DNA from: Niallia circulans NBRC 13626
GTDB taxonomy: Bacteria; Bacillota; Bacilli; Bacillales; Cytobacillaceae
Length of the DNA: 64,000 nucleotides
NCBI RefSeq assembly: GCF_001591585.1
Contig: NZ_BCVE01000008.1
Coordinates: forward strand, 62,001-126,000
Direction: 5' to 3'
Below the pieces are notes generated by a model that was not told the origin of the DNA, searched no databases, and was given only the letters and a program-made list of their open reading frames with translations. A program made the translations under genes and the position numbers. This document shows, one piece after another, positions 48,214 through 57,951 of this stretch; the first letter of the stretch is position 1; every line of letters starts with the position of its first letter.

Positions 48214-49038
48214 ATGAACTTACCCGCTACATCTTTTCATGTATCTGACGCAACTTTTAAATGTTTTATCAATAAATGGAAGCATGTGGAGGAAAAGCTG
48301 CAAGAACAATCAGCAACCATGGAAGCACTAACAGATAGTTTGCAATCACTCTCTCTTTCCACCACTTACAGTGAAAATATTGCCAAAATGGTTACAAGTA
48401 TTACACATGAAGTGCGTAATCCATTAACTTCTGTAAGTGGCTTCCTTCAATTAATCAAACAAACAAATAATGTCGAACTTATTCATCAGTACACCGATAT
48501 CGCTCTTGGAGAATTAACACGTGCAAATGAGTTAATCACAGACTTTTTAACGCTTTCCAAACAACAAGCAGACGATATCACTCCATTATCTATAAACGAA
48601 TTACTCCTAAATTTAATACCTATTTTTAAAAGTGAGGCTCATTTAAAAGACATAAATCTAATAACAAGATTTTCCACTGACGAACTTTTATGCAAGGGCC
48701 ATAAACAACATTTAACACAGGTGTTAGTTAATATAGTGAAAAATGCTTTCGAAGCTACAGAAGAAAATCTTTCATCTATTCCAAAAGAAGTAACAATAGC
48801 CACAAGAAAACAAAGAAATCAATTAGTTATTGAGATTAAAGACAATGGATGCGGAATACCGGAAGCACAATTAAAAAACTTATTTATACCACTGCAAACA
48901 ACTAAAAAAAACGGAACAGGCATGGGTCTATATGTGTGTAAACAACTAGTTGAGAAGTATGATGGAAAGATGAATATCATTAGTTCACGAGAGAAAGGTA
49001 CAACTATGAGTATCTTTTTTCCGTTGTATAATTCTTAA
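48214..49038 (+). CDS. Soluble sensor histidine kinase (sporulation-kinase type)
   Basis: A 274-residue kinase without membrane span or recognisable PAS domain. Residues about 20-60 form a coiled coil; the phospho-His box is SITHEVRNPLTSVSGFLQLI (about 62-81), as in the Kin sporulation kinases; ATPase motifs are VNIVKNAFEATEEN, IKDNGCGIPEAQLKNLFIPL and GTGMGLYVCKQLVEKY. No response regulator is adjacent, so it probably feeds a remote partner such as Spo0F. Own promoter region upstream, ribosome binding site AAAGGAGCG. Confidence 0.88.
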   Translation: MNLPATSFHVSDATFKCFINKWKHVEEKLQEQSATMEALTDSLQSLSLSTTYSENIAKMVTSITHEVRNPLTSVSGFLQLIKQTNNVELIHQYTDIALGELTRANELITDFLTLSKQQADDITPLSINELLLNLIPIFKSEAHLKDINLITRFSTDELLCKGHKQHLTQVLVNIVKNAFEATEENLSSIPKEVTIATRKQRNQLVIEIKDNGCGIPEAQLKNLFIPLQTTKKNGTGMGLYVCKQLVEKYDGKMNIISSREKGTTMSIFFPLYNS

Positions 49039-49176
49039 AGTATGTACGACACAAAAAAGTTACTGAATGCCTATTTTATGTAAAAATCTCCTATTTTCCT
49101 TACAAACTAGTATTTTTTTGGTATGCTATTAAATGTAAAGAAATAAATAAAATTTAGAATTGTAAAGAGGCTAGCT

Positions 49177-50325
49177 ATGCAGAAAAAAACACATCTATTA
49201 TTCGTTTTCCTCCTTCTTCTTTTTGGTATAATCGGCATAATACTTACATATACAATAGACCATTCATCTTCTGCCTATAAAGAAGTGCGTCCTAATTCAG
49301 GAAGCGACAAAGGAAATTTAGCAAAAGAAGAATCCAGCGAAATTACATTAGCTGCAATCGGCGACATTTTAATCCATGATCGTGTCTACAATGATGCACG
49401 AGAAGGAAATCGGTTTAATTTTGATAAAATGCTAGATAATATAACAAGCGAATTAAAGAAACCTGATTTGCTAATAGCAAATCAAGAAACAATTGTTGCC
49501 GGAGAATCGATTGGTTTATCCGGATATCCTGCTTTCAATAGTCCACATGAAATTGCTGATAGTTTAAAAAAAGCAGGCATCGATATTGTCACAACGGCTA
49601 ATAATCATGCCCTAGATCGTGGAGTTGATGCACAAAAGCTCTCCCTTGATTATTTAAATCAAATTGGTCTCCCTCATGTTGGAACTTACTTGTCTCAGGA
49701 TGATCAAGATAAAGTCGTTGTCTTGAAGAAAAAGGGCATCAAAGTTGCTTATCTAGCCTATACTTATGGCTTAAATGGAATCCCTATTCCCGAAGGAAAA
49801 GAATATATTGTAAATATATTGGATAAAAAAAGAATGAGCAGTGAAATCCAAAAAGCAAAAAAAGAAGCAGATGTTGTCGTGATGATGATTCATTGGGGAA
49901 ATGAATACCAACGGTTCCCATCTAATGAGCAAAAAGAATTGGCACAATTTCTAGTAGATGAAGGTGTGCATATTATATTCGGCAGTCATCCACATGTTTT
50001 GCAGCCAATCGAGTGGGTAAAAGGTAAAAATGGACATAAAGGATTAGTAGTCTATTCATTAGGAAACTTTTTATCTGGTCAGGACGAAGAGTATCGGGAT
50101 ATTGGTGGAATGGTAACTGTTACAGTCAAGAAAAAGCAATTAGGAAAGCAGACATCTATTACAATGGACGCACCTTCTTTCTATCCCACTTTTGTTTCTA
50201 GTAAGGATGAAAAAGATTATAAGATGTATCCATTACAAGTTTCAGAGCATGCAATTAATAAATATAGTCCTTCTATTTATAAAGAAATCATGGAGCATAT
50301 GCAAAAAGAGGGACAAGCAGAGTAA
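49177..50325 (+). CDS. CapA-family metallophosphatase-like protein
   Basis: A 382-residue protein with an N-terminal membrane anchor (about 5-27) and an extracytoplasmic CapA domain: AAIGDILIHDRVY, LLIANQETIVAG, TTANNHALDRG, MMIHWGNEYQRFPSNEQ (in part) and IIFGSHPHVLQP. This is the fold of the PgsA/CapA poly-gamma-glutamate proteins. No other capsule genes are near, so a capsule role is not supported by context. Confidence 0.87.
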   Translation: MQKKTHLLFVFLLLLFGIIGIILTYTIDHSSSAYKEVRPNSGSDKGNLAKEESSEITLAAIGDILIHDRVYNDAREGNRFNFDKMLDNITSELKKPDLLIANQETIVAGESIGLSGYPAFNSPHEIADSLKKAGIDIVTTANNHALDRGVDAQKLSLDYLNQIGLPHVGTYLSQDDQDKVVVLKKKGIKVAYLAYTYGLNGIPIPEGKEYIVNILDKKRMSSEIQKAKKEADVVVMMIHWGNEYQRFPSNEQKELAQFLVDEGVHIIFGSHPHVLQPIEWVKGKNGHKGLVVYSLGNFLSGQDEEYRDIGGMVTVTVKKKQLGKQTSITMDAPSFYPTFVSSKDEKDYKMYPLQVSEHAINKYSPSIYKEIMEHMQKEGQAE

Positions 50326-50478
50326 AGTAAAATTTACAGCTCTTTAGGAATGTTTTTGAAATTATCTTAAATTCAAATATTCGATAATTCTCATCCATTC
50401 CTTTATAATGAACTTATAATTAGGAATAGAATTAAAATGCTTCAAGTAGTCGAAGCAAAATTCATAAGAGGTGTTAAT

Positions 50479-50769
50479 ATGAAAATTGTAATTAGTGACA
50501 AAGCAGCTGAGTGGTATAAAGATGAAATGATGTTAAAAGACGGTGACTATGTACGCTTCTTTGCACGTTATGGTGGATGCAGTACTGTTCAGCAAGGATT
50601 TTCATTAGGAATTTCTAATGAGCAGCCAGTTAACATTGGGGTAGAAACAGAAAAAGACGGTATCCATTACTATATCGAAGAAAAAGATTTGTGGTATTTT
50701 GATGATCATGATCTATTTGCAGATTTCAATGAAGTTGCAAATGAACCAGAATATCGTCATGCTCAATAA
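50479..50769 (+). CDS. yneR: HesB/IscA-like protein YneR
   Basis: A 96-residue protein starting MKIVISDKAAEWYKDEMMLK, with GDYVRFFARYGGCSTVQQGF, as in YneR. Unlike IscA/SufA it has only one Cys in the visible core, so iron-sulfur transfer is doubtful. The ATG at 50479 follows AAGAGGTG by 6 bases. Confidence 0.88.
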   Translation: MKIVISDKAAEWYKDEMMLKDGDYVRFFARYGGCSTVQQGFSLGISNEQPVNIGVETEKDGIHYYIEEKDLWYFDDHDLFADFNEVANEPEYRHAQ

Positions 50770-50798
50770 GTTCAATTGTTGTTTAGGGGCAAAATTTA

Positions 50799-50838
50799 AA
50801 AAAACAGTGAGATACATCAAGTGTCTCACTGTTTTTTT
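50799..50838. terminator. Bidirectional terminator between yneR and yneQ
   Basis: A perfect 14-bp stem AAAAAACAGTGAGA with T-runs on both strands. It lies between the convergent ends of yneR and yneQ. Confidence 0.9.
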
Positions 50839-50892
50839 TAACAACATATTTTTTCCAGCCTTATCTTAATCAAGTGTAAAAAAACTATTTCT

Positions 50893-51183
50893 CTATTGTA
50901 AAGGATGGTCAATTCCTTCTTCTTTTAAAATCTTCTTTTGTGTGTCGCCTAATAGGTCAAAATGAGAATAGCCGTCATGCCGATAATGTATCCATTCCTC
51001 TTTTAAGCCATATTTCTTTCCCCAGTTTTTTAATTTCTCCAGATCCGCACAGCCAACTTTCGTAACAGTCTTACAGCCTGGAAAACGATCATCCAGCCAA
51101 TAATGAGTTAAAAAAGCAATTTCTCCATTATCGATTTTTCTTTTCCATTCTATCAGTTCCTTTTTCTTCAAACCAAAGGCCAT
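50893..51183 (-). CDS. yneQ: Conserved hypothetical protein YneQ
   Basis: A 96-residue soluble protein (MAFGLKKKELIEWKRKIDNG, KVGCADLEKLKNWGKKYGL, WIHYRHDGYSHFDLLG). It matches my memory of YneQ in both sequence type and place between yneP and yneR. Function unknown. It starts 24 bases after yneP, ribosome binding site AAGGGGGTT. Confidence 0.82.
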   Translation of the reverse strand: MAFGLKKKELIEWKRKIDNGEIAFLTHYWLDDRFPGCKTVTKVGCADLEKLKNWGKKYGLKEEWIHYRHDGYSHFDLLGDTQKKILKEEGIDHPLQ

Positions 51184-51207
51184 AATCGCAACCCCCTTTT
51201 GCTATTC

Positions 51208-51642
51208 TTACTTGTCAGATGGTTGCTTTTTAATTTCTTCATATTTATTAAACCATTCTGGAAACATCTTTTTAAACGATTTAGGTCTAAATGTTTCTTT
51301 TGAGACTATAATATGCGTAGTAGTACCCTCTACACAAACTTCATCGTCCTGATTAATAATCTGATATCCGTATACAGTTTTTATGCCATCATTTGTTTCT
51401 ACCCAGGTTTTCACCTTTGCCTGATCTCCATAGCGTAATGGCTTTTTATATTGAGCATACACATCATATACAGGGGCGAAATACCCCTTATTCTCCATTT
51501 CTAAATAACTATACCCAAGATCTTCAATTAAACCTGTTCTTCCTCGTTCAAAAAATTTAAGATAATTCGCATGATAAATAACACCCATCATATCGGTATC
51601 AGCATAATATAATTCAATATTCCTAGAACTCACATATACCAC
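51208..51642 (-). CDS. yneP: Acyl-CoA thioesterase YneP (hotdog fold)
   Basis: A 144-residue 4HBT-type thioesterase. Signature: LYYADTDMMGVIYHANYLKFFE with the catalytic Asp, quoted here as YYADTDMMGVIYHANYLKFF. The start is uncertain: the GTG at 51642 lies 12 bases after AAAGGAA, while a GTG four codons upstream touches that site. A decayed copy of its 5' end is found at 55028-55129, so the start region may have been changed by insertion. Confidence 0.88.
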   Translation of the reverse strand: MVYVSSRNIELYYADTDMMGVIYHANYLKFFERGRTGLIEDLGYSYLEMENKGYFAPVYDVYAQYKKPLRYGDQAKVKTWVETNDGIKTVYGYQIINQDDEVCVEGTTTHIIVSKETFRPKSFKKMFPEWFNKYEEIKKQPSDK

Positions 51643-52271
51643 GGTTTCTAGCACTTCCTTTACTCAACTTTTTATAAAATAATCACCATTTTTATCACTC
51701 TGTGATAACGTTAAATTTCGCAACTGCATCAGATATGCCAATTGATGTAATATATGACCATAGGTTCTTAAAAAGATTTTTATTGTCCAGCAATTATATA
51801 TAAGCTGTTTTATTAAATAACTCTTTCACCTAGTCTCATAAATTCATCAACTAAATTACTTATAATAGCGACTTACACTTTCTCTTTTTTATTTATTCAA
51901 CAAATTCTTTTAATACAGTCATAATATTACTCATTTTATGTATGTAAATGGTATCAACTAGAATTTAATTTTTCATTAGAAAGCATTTTAAGTAGTCCGA
52001 TTCCTTGGTTTTTACTGCTTCAAAACAAAGAAAGGAGTACCACCGAATATTATCCATAATACTACATCTTTTAAATAAATCCAATTCAATAAAAGGTCAG
52101 GGCTATTATCACCCTAACCTTTATAAAGGAAATTGTCATATCTAATTCATTCACACAGATTGTAGTTTGAAGGAAGATATAACATAGCCTTAATTATACA
52201 ATCGGGGAATTTGCTCATCTAATTCAGGAAGATGGATATAGAAGGAAGACGAGCAATAGCCCAATTTTAAC
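51643..52271. other. Intergenic region between yneP and the orphan gene
   Basis: About 630 AT-rich bases with no gene. One stem-loop (52092-52122) is noted separately. The stretch is one flank of the suspected insertion. Confidence 0.45.
52092..52122 (-). terminator. Probable terminator of the 693-residue orphan gene
   Basis: An AAAGGT-C-AGGG stem with one mismatch, loop about 8 bases, followed on the minus strand by TTTTATTG; about 150 bases after the orphan stop. Confidence 0.6.
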
Positions 52272-54353
52272 TTATAAATATTGTGACACAATTACATCCT
52301 GGTCAAAAGGAGTAACACCTTGATTTATAGAAAATACAATATCTGCCTCTTCTATATTATCACATTTTTCCCCTCTTGCCTTAATATTCAATTCTATTAA
52401 CTCATAAAGATTAGGTTTAATTAAAGTAGTCATTGCTTTACCCATTAATACCATACCTATTTTATTACCTTCCACATTATTGTAATAATCAGGATTGTTT
52501 CTAAGTGCTATATCTGTCCATATCACTTTGTTTTCATGAAGATCGATTATCATAGGTATACTTACTCTAGCTTCAGAAGTTACATCCATTCTGTTCTCGA
52601 CTGTCTTAGGTTCGTAAATTTCTCCAGAATTAGGATTTTCCCTATCCATCCATCCCATAAAACATTCGGGTAACTCACTAAAAGTTTGACCAGTAAAGGA
52701 TTGAATTGAAAGTACTATATATCTTCCTCCAAATTTTCTAACAGAATCAATTTCTAAATCGATAAATTCACTTGCTCCATGAGGAGCTGAAGTAATATCC
52801 CCACTATGAAAAGCTTTATACTTTGATGATCTCAGATTTGTATAGGACACATGCTCTAAATAATTCCAATTATCATCATACATTACTGCAGACAAATCTA
52901 TATCTGCCCTATCCAAATTATTTTCTTTCCAATAAATAAAGGAGCGAATAGTACTGGTTGAATCGCTTATATCTAATTTTGAACCTCTTACTACTGATTT
53001 AAGTGATTTACTTGCTGACCGTTGCGAAAAAGGCACAAGATAATTTTTTAATGATTCATCTAGATAAACCTTACCAAGATAGTCCCTTTTCTTATACTCA
53101 TTTACTAAACTATTTTCGCAGATTTGTACTATGCTATTGCATATATTCTCCTCAATCTCAGGAAGGTTATTATCTATGACAAATAATTTAGCAACATTAC
53201 CTTTAGGGAAAAATGTTCTTTTCTCTTTTTGATTATTTCTATTTTTAAAGTGCTCTCTAACTTGCAATAGCACTGTAGTTTCAACACTATCCGCCACATT
53301 TTTAAATTCATTTAGTATTACATTTGGGTTAGTATGCAACCTTATTAAATGATCTAATTTACGTGCGAATTCCCCTGGTCTTTTCACTAATAAAGATAAT
53401 GCTTGATCCATTCTATTATTTTCTAACGCATCAGTTAACACACCATTAAATGTTTGAATTGGTTGATTATTTCTCAGCTTAGTAAAAGCCTCTTTTACTT
53501 TTTCATATCTTTTGAATTCTGTAGGATGTAATCTTTCACCTAATCTAATCCATCTATTCTTATATCGTTTCATATCCTCTTCAATATTAGAACAATTTTC
53601 TAATAAGGACATTAATAAACGTCTTTCCTTACGTTTGAAACTTTTAAACTTTGTATTAGTTGCTAAACTAATATCTCCTTCTGACATAGCAACTGCAATT
53701 CTTAATACATCAGTAGCTATCTTTACATAATCAAATAATACAGAAGTATTTATGTTATTATGCAGTAACAATTTAGATAACAAAGCTAAATTTTCTTTTG
53801 AAGGTATTTCTTTAGGTAAGATATTGTTAACTTTGTCAGGATATTCATTGAAAAACCATCTTAAATCCTCTTTATCAGTTTCAGAAATAGAAGTTTTAGA
53901 AGATAATAGATTTATAAAAATACTTTCAAATTCTTCCTCGGTACCTATCTCTATTACTTTCTTGGTTGTTATATCATATAATGGTAATCTCTCTTCTTTT
54001 TTATAATTAGGAAGTAATGATCCAAATGACCAGTAATGAAAAATAGCATTAATGAATAACTCGGAGTTATCTGCATCCATTACTTGGTGAGGAAAGTTAG
54101 GATACATTGGATTGTATTGTTTGTTAGCTCCTACTAACTCTTTTAAATTTTTAATTAAAGCAATGTAGAAACTGTTTAATTGACTTGTGGAATATGTATA
54201 TAGGATTTCAATAATATTTTTCGATAATGTAAATCCCAAATTATCAATGTTTAATAATATTGTCGCAATGTAGTTTTTCTGTGGAGTTTTTTCATTACCT
54301 ATATTCAATAGTAATTTGTTTTTTCTTCTTAGGTAAATATCATTTATAACCAT
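52272..54353 (-). CDS. Orphan protein with TerD-like C-terminal domain (693 aa)
   Basis: A 693-residue protein without signal peptide or membrane span. The N-terminal two thirds (1-460) are helical and charged and contain RPGEFARKLDHLIRLH (about 325-340). The C-terminal part (about 470-625) resembles TerD-type domains: DRADIDLSAVMYDDN (481-495, acidic metal-binding-like Asp484/Asp486), HSGD (516-519) and a beta-rich stretch up to DIALRN. TerD domains bind calcium and occur in tellurite and stress response clusters. No other ter genes are here. GGAGTG precedes the ATG. Flanks suggest it came in by insertion. The TerD link is tentative. Confidence 0.72.
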   Translation of the reverse strand: MVINDIYLRRKNKLLLNIGNEKTPQKNYIATILLNIDNLGFTLSKNIIEILYTYSTSQLNSFYIALIKNLKELVGANKQYNPMYPNFPHQVMDADNSELFINAIFHYWSFGSLLPNYKKEERLPLYDITTKKVIEIGTEEEFESIFINLLSSKTSISETDKEDLRWFFNEYPDKVNNILPKEIPSKENLALLSKLLLHNNINTSVLFDYVKIATDVLRIAVAMSEGDISLATNTKFKSFKRKERRLLMSLLENCSNIEEDMKRYKNRWIRLGERLHPTEFKRYEKVKEAFTKLRNNQPIQTFNGVLTDALENNRMDQALSLLVKRPGEFARKLDHLIRLHTNPNVILNEFKNVADSVETTVLLQVREHFKNRNNQKEKRTFFPKGNVAKLFVIDNNLPEIEENICNSIVQICENSLVNEYKKRDYLGKVYLDESLKNYLVPFSQRSASKSLKSVVRGSKLDISDSTSTIRSFIYWKENNLDRADIDLSAVMYDDNWNYLEHVSYTNLRSSKYKAFHSGDITSAPHGASEFIDLEIDSVRKFGGRYIVLSIQSFTGQTFSELPECFMGWMDRENPNSGEIYEPKTVENRMDVTSEARVSIPMIIDLHENKVIWTDIALRNNPDYYNNVEGNKIGMVLMGKAMTTLIKPNLYELIELNIKARGEKCDNIEEADIVFSINQGVTPFDQDVIVSQYL

Positions 54354-55027
54354 TTAATCACTCCAATTGTAAAATAACTCTAACACTTCCATCCACACAC
54401 CATACTTATTTTAATTTTACATTTCATCTTCACTTTTCACCCTGTTTCTATCTGACTTTCTCCATAATATTCTTGCAGGCTCTTTAGATTTGTATTTATT
54501 TTACTTTTTTTTGTCTAAATTTTTAATACTAAGACGTACCAAGAGCAAATATATACCTTCAAACGCATCAAGATCGATTTAAAATCTGTTTCTTTTAAGT
54601 CTGTGGCTAAGGAGTTCTACGAGTGAGTATTTCATTTGCCCAATAATGAAAGTGTACCTAATATAAGTTATTTATTTTTTCTCTTTCAGCCTCAGTTTTT
54701 TCTTATACATATAGGCCACAAATTCTTCCTCACGATTTCCATTTCTTAATATTACGTTTATTTTTCTCCATTCACTCTCAGAAAACAAAGAAATGCCACC
54801 CTTCTAAGCTCTCCCCACACCTACAACTATGTCCCTTCTAGCGACTAACATTGAATAGATAAACAAATCGACGCATATTTTTTACTACTTGTTGTCACCG
54901 TGATTATCATGGATGGTCCTTAATCACAGCAATTTGTTAATTATTTGAATAATTCAGGATAAGTTAGGAAAAAACAGTAAGGTAAAAACCACATAAGAAA
55001 CGCCTGTAAATCCCTATATACCAAGGT
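54354..55027. other. Intergenic region upstream of the orphan gene
   Basis: About 670 bases, mostly without coding character. A short minus-strand fragment at 54672-54800 is listed separately. The region is the other flank of the suspected insertion. Confidence 0.4.
54672..54800 (-). pseudogene. Short coding-like fragment
   Basis: A start-less frame reads GISLFSESEWRKINVILRNG, then NREEEFVAYMYKKKLRLKEKK and stop. The charge pattern looks like a real protein C-terminus left from a lost gene. Family not recognised. Confidence 0.35.
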
Positions 55028-55129
55028 TTATGCTGTAATTGTTTGACACTTATCCTTTTTTTCATTGGTTAACGAGACCCCGATCATATCGATATCAGCA
55101 TAATACAATTCTATATCCCTTCTGGAGAT
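55028..55129 (-). pseudogene. Decayed duplicate of the yneP 5' end
   Basis: This stretch encodes ISRRDIELYYADIDMIGV, matching SSRNIELYYADTDMMGV of intact yneP 3.4 kb away; I count about 38 identities in the best 45 bases (55077-55121 against 51580-51624). After that the frame runs into unrelated sequence and stops at 55028. It lies 37 bases after the double-AAA+ gene. Confidence 0.8.
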
Positions 55130-55165
55130 AAAGTAATTAATTGTCCATCCATATTCGTCCCCAGC

Positions 55166-57514
55166 CTATTCATCGATTTTCTTTTTCTCTTTTAGCACAC
55201 TTTCGATATCCTCAGCAGTTATTGTAGAAACATCTGCATCTATTCCTTGTTCCAATTGTTCAGATAATCGTAAAGCCTGTAATTGAACTGCTTCATCGAT
55301 TAAATTAGTTGCAAATCGTCCATTTCCGTCTGTAGAAACAGTCGGCAGCATATTTTGCAGTAATTGGATTGCATCAGTTGATAATAAATAATCGTATTTA
55401 CCCGCATATAACTGCATGATTTCAACTAATTCTGCTGCAGAATAATCTTCAAAATGGATAAACTTTTTAAACCTTGACGTTAATCCTGGATTGCTTTGTA
55501 ATAGAGTATTTGTTTCATTCGGATATCCTGCGAGAATAACAACTAAATTCTCATTGTGCTTTGTCATTTCCATGACTAATGTATCAACGACCTCTTTACC
55601 AAAATCCTGACCGCTATTTCCTACTAAGGAATATGCTTCATCGATAAATAGCACCCCGCCAAGCGCTTCTCTTATTTTTTTTCTTGTCTTGATAGCTGAT
55701 TGACCAACATAGCCGGCAACAAAGTCAGCTCTACTTGTAACAACTAAGTGACCTCTTTTTAATATTCCGCAATCCTTAAGAAACTGGGCGTATAATTTAG
55801 CAACAGTAGTTTTACCGGTACCTGGATTTCCCGTGAAGACAGCGTGCAATTGAATAGGCAGATTCTTTTTGGCTTTAGCCTGTCTTAATTGCTGCACTTT
55901 AACAAGCGCAATAATTTTTTTTATTTCCTCTTTTACTTTTGACAAACCAATCAATTCATTAAGCTCTTTTGCAGGATCAATTTGTTTGTCCTCTTCTTCA
56001 CAAACAAAATCAGCTTCTTGCAATAGTGTATATTTAAATATTTCTTGTTCGTTTGCTTTGCGAGAGCCTTTGCTGAATATTGCATCCAGCACAATATTAC
56101 GAACAGCTCGAGCATTTCCAAAGCTCTCATCAACTTGTTCTCTCTCAAGCCTTTTTAGCAATGCCTTTTTTCCGTCCTCTGTCATGACATAGTCATTCGC
56201 AGAAGCAATTCTTTCTCCAATCACCAATAATTCCGATGGTGTATAATCAGGCAAATGAATCATATTAGAAGCAGGAAACCGACTTCTTAAACCATGATTC
56301 CCGTCCAAAAATTGGCGCATTTCTTCAGGATATCCCGCTAAAATGACAGCAAATTTACCACCAAATTCTGAACCTGTCATTAAAGATACAAGAGTATCTA
56401 TTGCTGTTTGGCCATAATCATTTCCAGACTGACCCTCTCTTTTTAGACTATAGGCTTCATCGATAAATAAGACACCGCCAACCGCTTGTTTTACAACAGA
56501 ACGGACATTTTCCTCTGTTTGGCCCATAAAGCCGCCGATTAATTGAGAACGGTCAGTTTCCACTACTTCAGCGCTTGGCAGTACGCCTAATTCATGATAA
56601 ATTTTTGCCATCAACCTTGCCAAAGTAGTTTTCCCAGTACCTGGATTTCCAGTAAAGATCATATTCAAGCTTAATTCATCTTGAATATTATAACCTAGCT
56701 TTTTCCGAGATTTTTGATAATGCAAAAATTGATAAAAATCATGAACTCTTTTTTTTACAGCATCTAACCCAATCATTTGCTGCAGTTCTTCTAAAGAGGA
56801 AAGAGTCTTGTTGTCTTCCTCATCCTCTTCTACAAATAGACTTGTCCATTCATCTTTTAATTCAGTCAGTTCTTCAATTAATTTTTTTACACTCTCATAA
56901 TAAATCGATGTGTGAAAAACACCACTAATAGACTCTTCATACTCTTCAGCTGATTTTAATAACTGAGAAGTTTTCTCCATTACCTTTTGTAATAACTCTT
57001 CAATTGCTTCATATTTTGCAAGAGCTTCCACATTTTCATATAAGGAGGCATTTTTTTTCTGATTTTGCAGATGGGCAGCTTCCTCATCCATCTGTTCTAA
57101 AAACGAGCGGCAATTATTAATATATTGCTCAGCGATTTTTCGTTTGGCGGTCCGATTATCCGTTTCGCGAATATTAGGAAAGACCAGTGAATCCAGTAAG
57201 CCGCTGAAATTTTTCCAATCGAATTGGGAAAGGTATTTTTGAGCTGTTTTATTCTCTTCATCCAGCTCAATCGCTTTATTTAGCCAGGCAACTGCGATCG
57301 TATCTTCTTGATTGATGTGCATTCTTGATAAGGCAGCAATCGTTAATAACTGAGAGATTTCTTTTCCATTCTCAGCCTCAGTTAATTTTTGTATTTCATT
57401 TAAAATTTTCTTTTCATCCTGTACAAATCCATGTTCTTCAAATTCCTTTTCTATCAGGAAAATTTCTGGATATTTTCTATTTGTAATTATTTTCTCGTTA
57501 TTCAATACATTCAC
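55166..57514 (-). CDS. Double-AAA+ ATPase of the CbbX/SpoVK family
   Basis: A 782-residue protein: N-terminal helical part with a TPR-like stretch (about 50-100) and coiled coil (about 120-230), then two AAA+ modules. Module 1 has Walker A GNPGTGKT (289-296), Walker B VLFIDEAYS (about 348-356) and module 2 repeats GNPGTGKT, GGVLFIDEAYSL and ILAGYPNE (about 565-650). CbbX, SpoVK and mycobacterial EccA are relatives, so a remodelling hexamer is likely; the client is unknown. Expected neighbour tlp of B. subtilis is absent at this place. The start has AAGAGATG upstream. Confidence 0.88.
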   Translation of the reverse strand: MNVLNNEKIITNRKYPEIFLIEKEFEEHGFVQDEKKILNEIQKLTEAENGKEISQLLTIAALSRMHINQEDTIAVAWLNKAIELDEENKTAQKYLSQFDWKNFSGLLDSLVFPNIRETDNRTAKRKIAEQYINNCRSFLEQMDEEAAHLQNQKKNASLYENVEALAKYEAIEELLQKVMEKTSQLLKSAEEYEESISGVFHTSIYYESVKKLIEELTELKDEWTSLFVEEDEEDNKTLSSLEELQQMIGLDAVKKRVHDFYQFLHYQKSRKKLGYNIQDELSLNMIFTGNPGTGKTTLARLMAKIYHELGVLPSAEVVETDRSQLIGGFMGQTEENVRSVVKQAVGGVLFIDEAYSLKREGQSGNDYGQTAIDTLVSLMTGSEFGGKFAVILAGYPEEMRQFLDGNHGLRSRFPASNMIHLPDYTPSELLVIGERIASANDYVMTEDGKKALLKRLEREQVDESFGNARAVRNIVLDAIFSKGSRKANEQEIFKYTLLQEADFVCEEEDKQIDPAKELNELIGLSKVKEEIKKIIALVKVQQLRQAKAKKNLPIQLHAVFTGNPGTGKTTVAKLYAQFLKDCGILKRGHLVVTSRADFVAGYVGQSAIKTRKKIREALGGVLFIDEAYSLVGNSGQDFGKEVVDTLVMEMTKHNENLVVILAGYPNETNTLLQSNPGLTSRFKKFIHFEDYSAAELVEIMQLYAGKYDYLLSTDAIQLLQNMLPTVSTDGNGRFATNLIDEAVQLQALRLSEQLEQGIDADVSTITAEDIESVLKEKKKIDE

Positions 57515-57672
57515 ATCTCTTAATAAATTTAATTCCTTATTAATACTAACATATTCCTTCTTTTTCGTTAATGATTATGTACTTTTCACACTGTGTTAAT
57601 CTAATAACCATTAATATATGCAGGATGCAATATACTATCCCTGAAAATGTGTAACTCAATTATAAAAAACAA

Positions 57673-57713
57673 AAAAGCAATAGCCTCAATTAAAAAAGAA
57701 GCCATTGCTTTTT
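57673..57713 (-). terminator. Terminator of sspN
   Basis: AAAGCAATGGC pairs with GCTATTGCTTT (one G-U pair) and is followed by a T-run on the minus strand, 31 bases after the sspN stop. Confidence 0.8.
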
Positions 57714-57743
57714 ATTCTTCTTCCTTTATTCCATTGGAAGGAT

Positions 57744-57887
57744 TTATTCGCCCTTTGTTTGTATTACTTGAGCATGTTGTCCTGATTTATCCTGCATTTG
57801 CTTTCCTTTGTTCCCGCCGAAGCTTCTAGATTTAGTTCCAATATGACTCGGTACAAAGTGTTTGCTGTCTTTTTTAGGATTACTCAT
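57744..57887 (-). CDS. sspN: Small acid-soluble spore protein N
   Basis: A 47-residue SspN-family protein: [20 protein letters not shown] and the ending [10 protein letters not shown] match the family ending QTKGE and the VPSHLGTK core as I recall them. Spore core protein made late in the forespore. Several ATGs overlap; the ATG at 57887 lies 8 bases after AAGGAG. In B. subtilis sspN is followed by tlp and yneP; here tlp is not found and the AAA+ gene follows. Confidence 0.9.
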   Translation of the reverse strand: MSNPKKDSKHFVPSHIGTKSRSFGGNKGKQMQDKSGQHAQVIQTKGE

Positions 57888-57951
57888 CATATCATCTCCT
57901 TCTACCATAGTTTGTTCAAAAGAACAAGTAGAATTGATGGTAATTTCTACA

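Noticed and set aside
52092-52122. Stem-loop considered as an attachment site of the suspected island
   Set aside because: Its stem plus T-run is explained better as a terminator of the orphan gene, and no matching copy was seen at the other flank.
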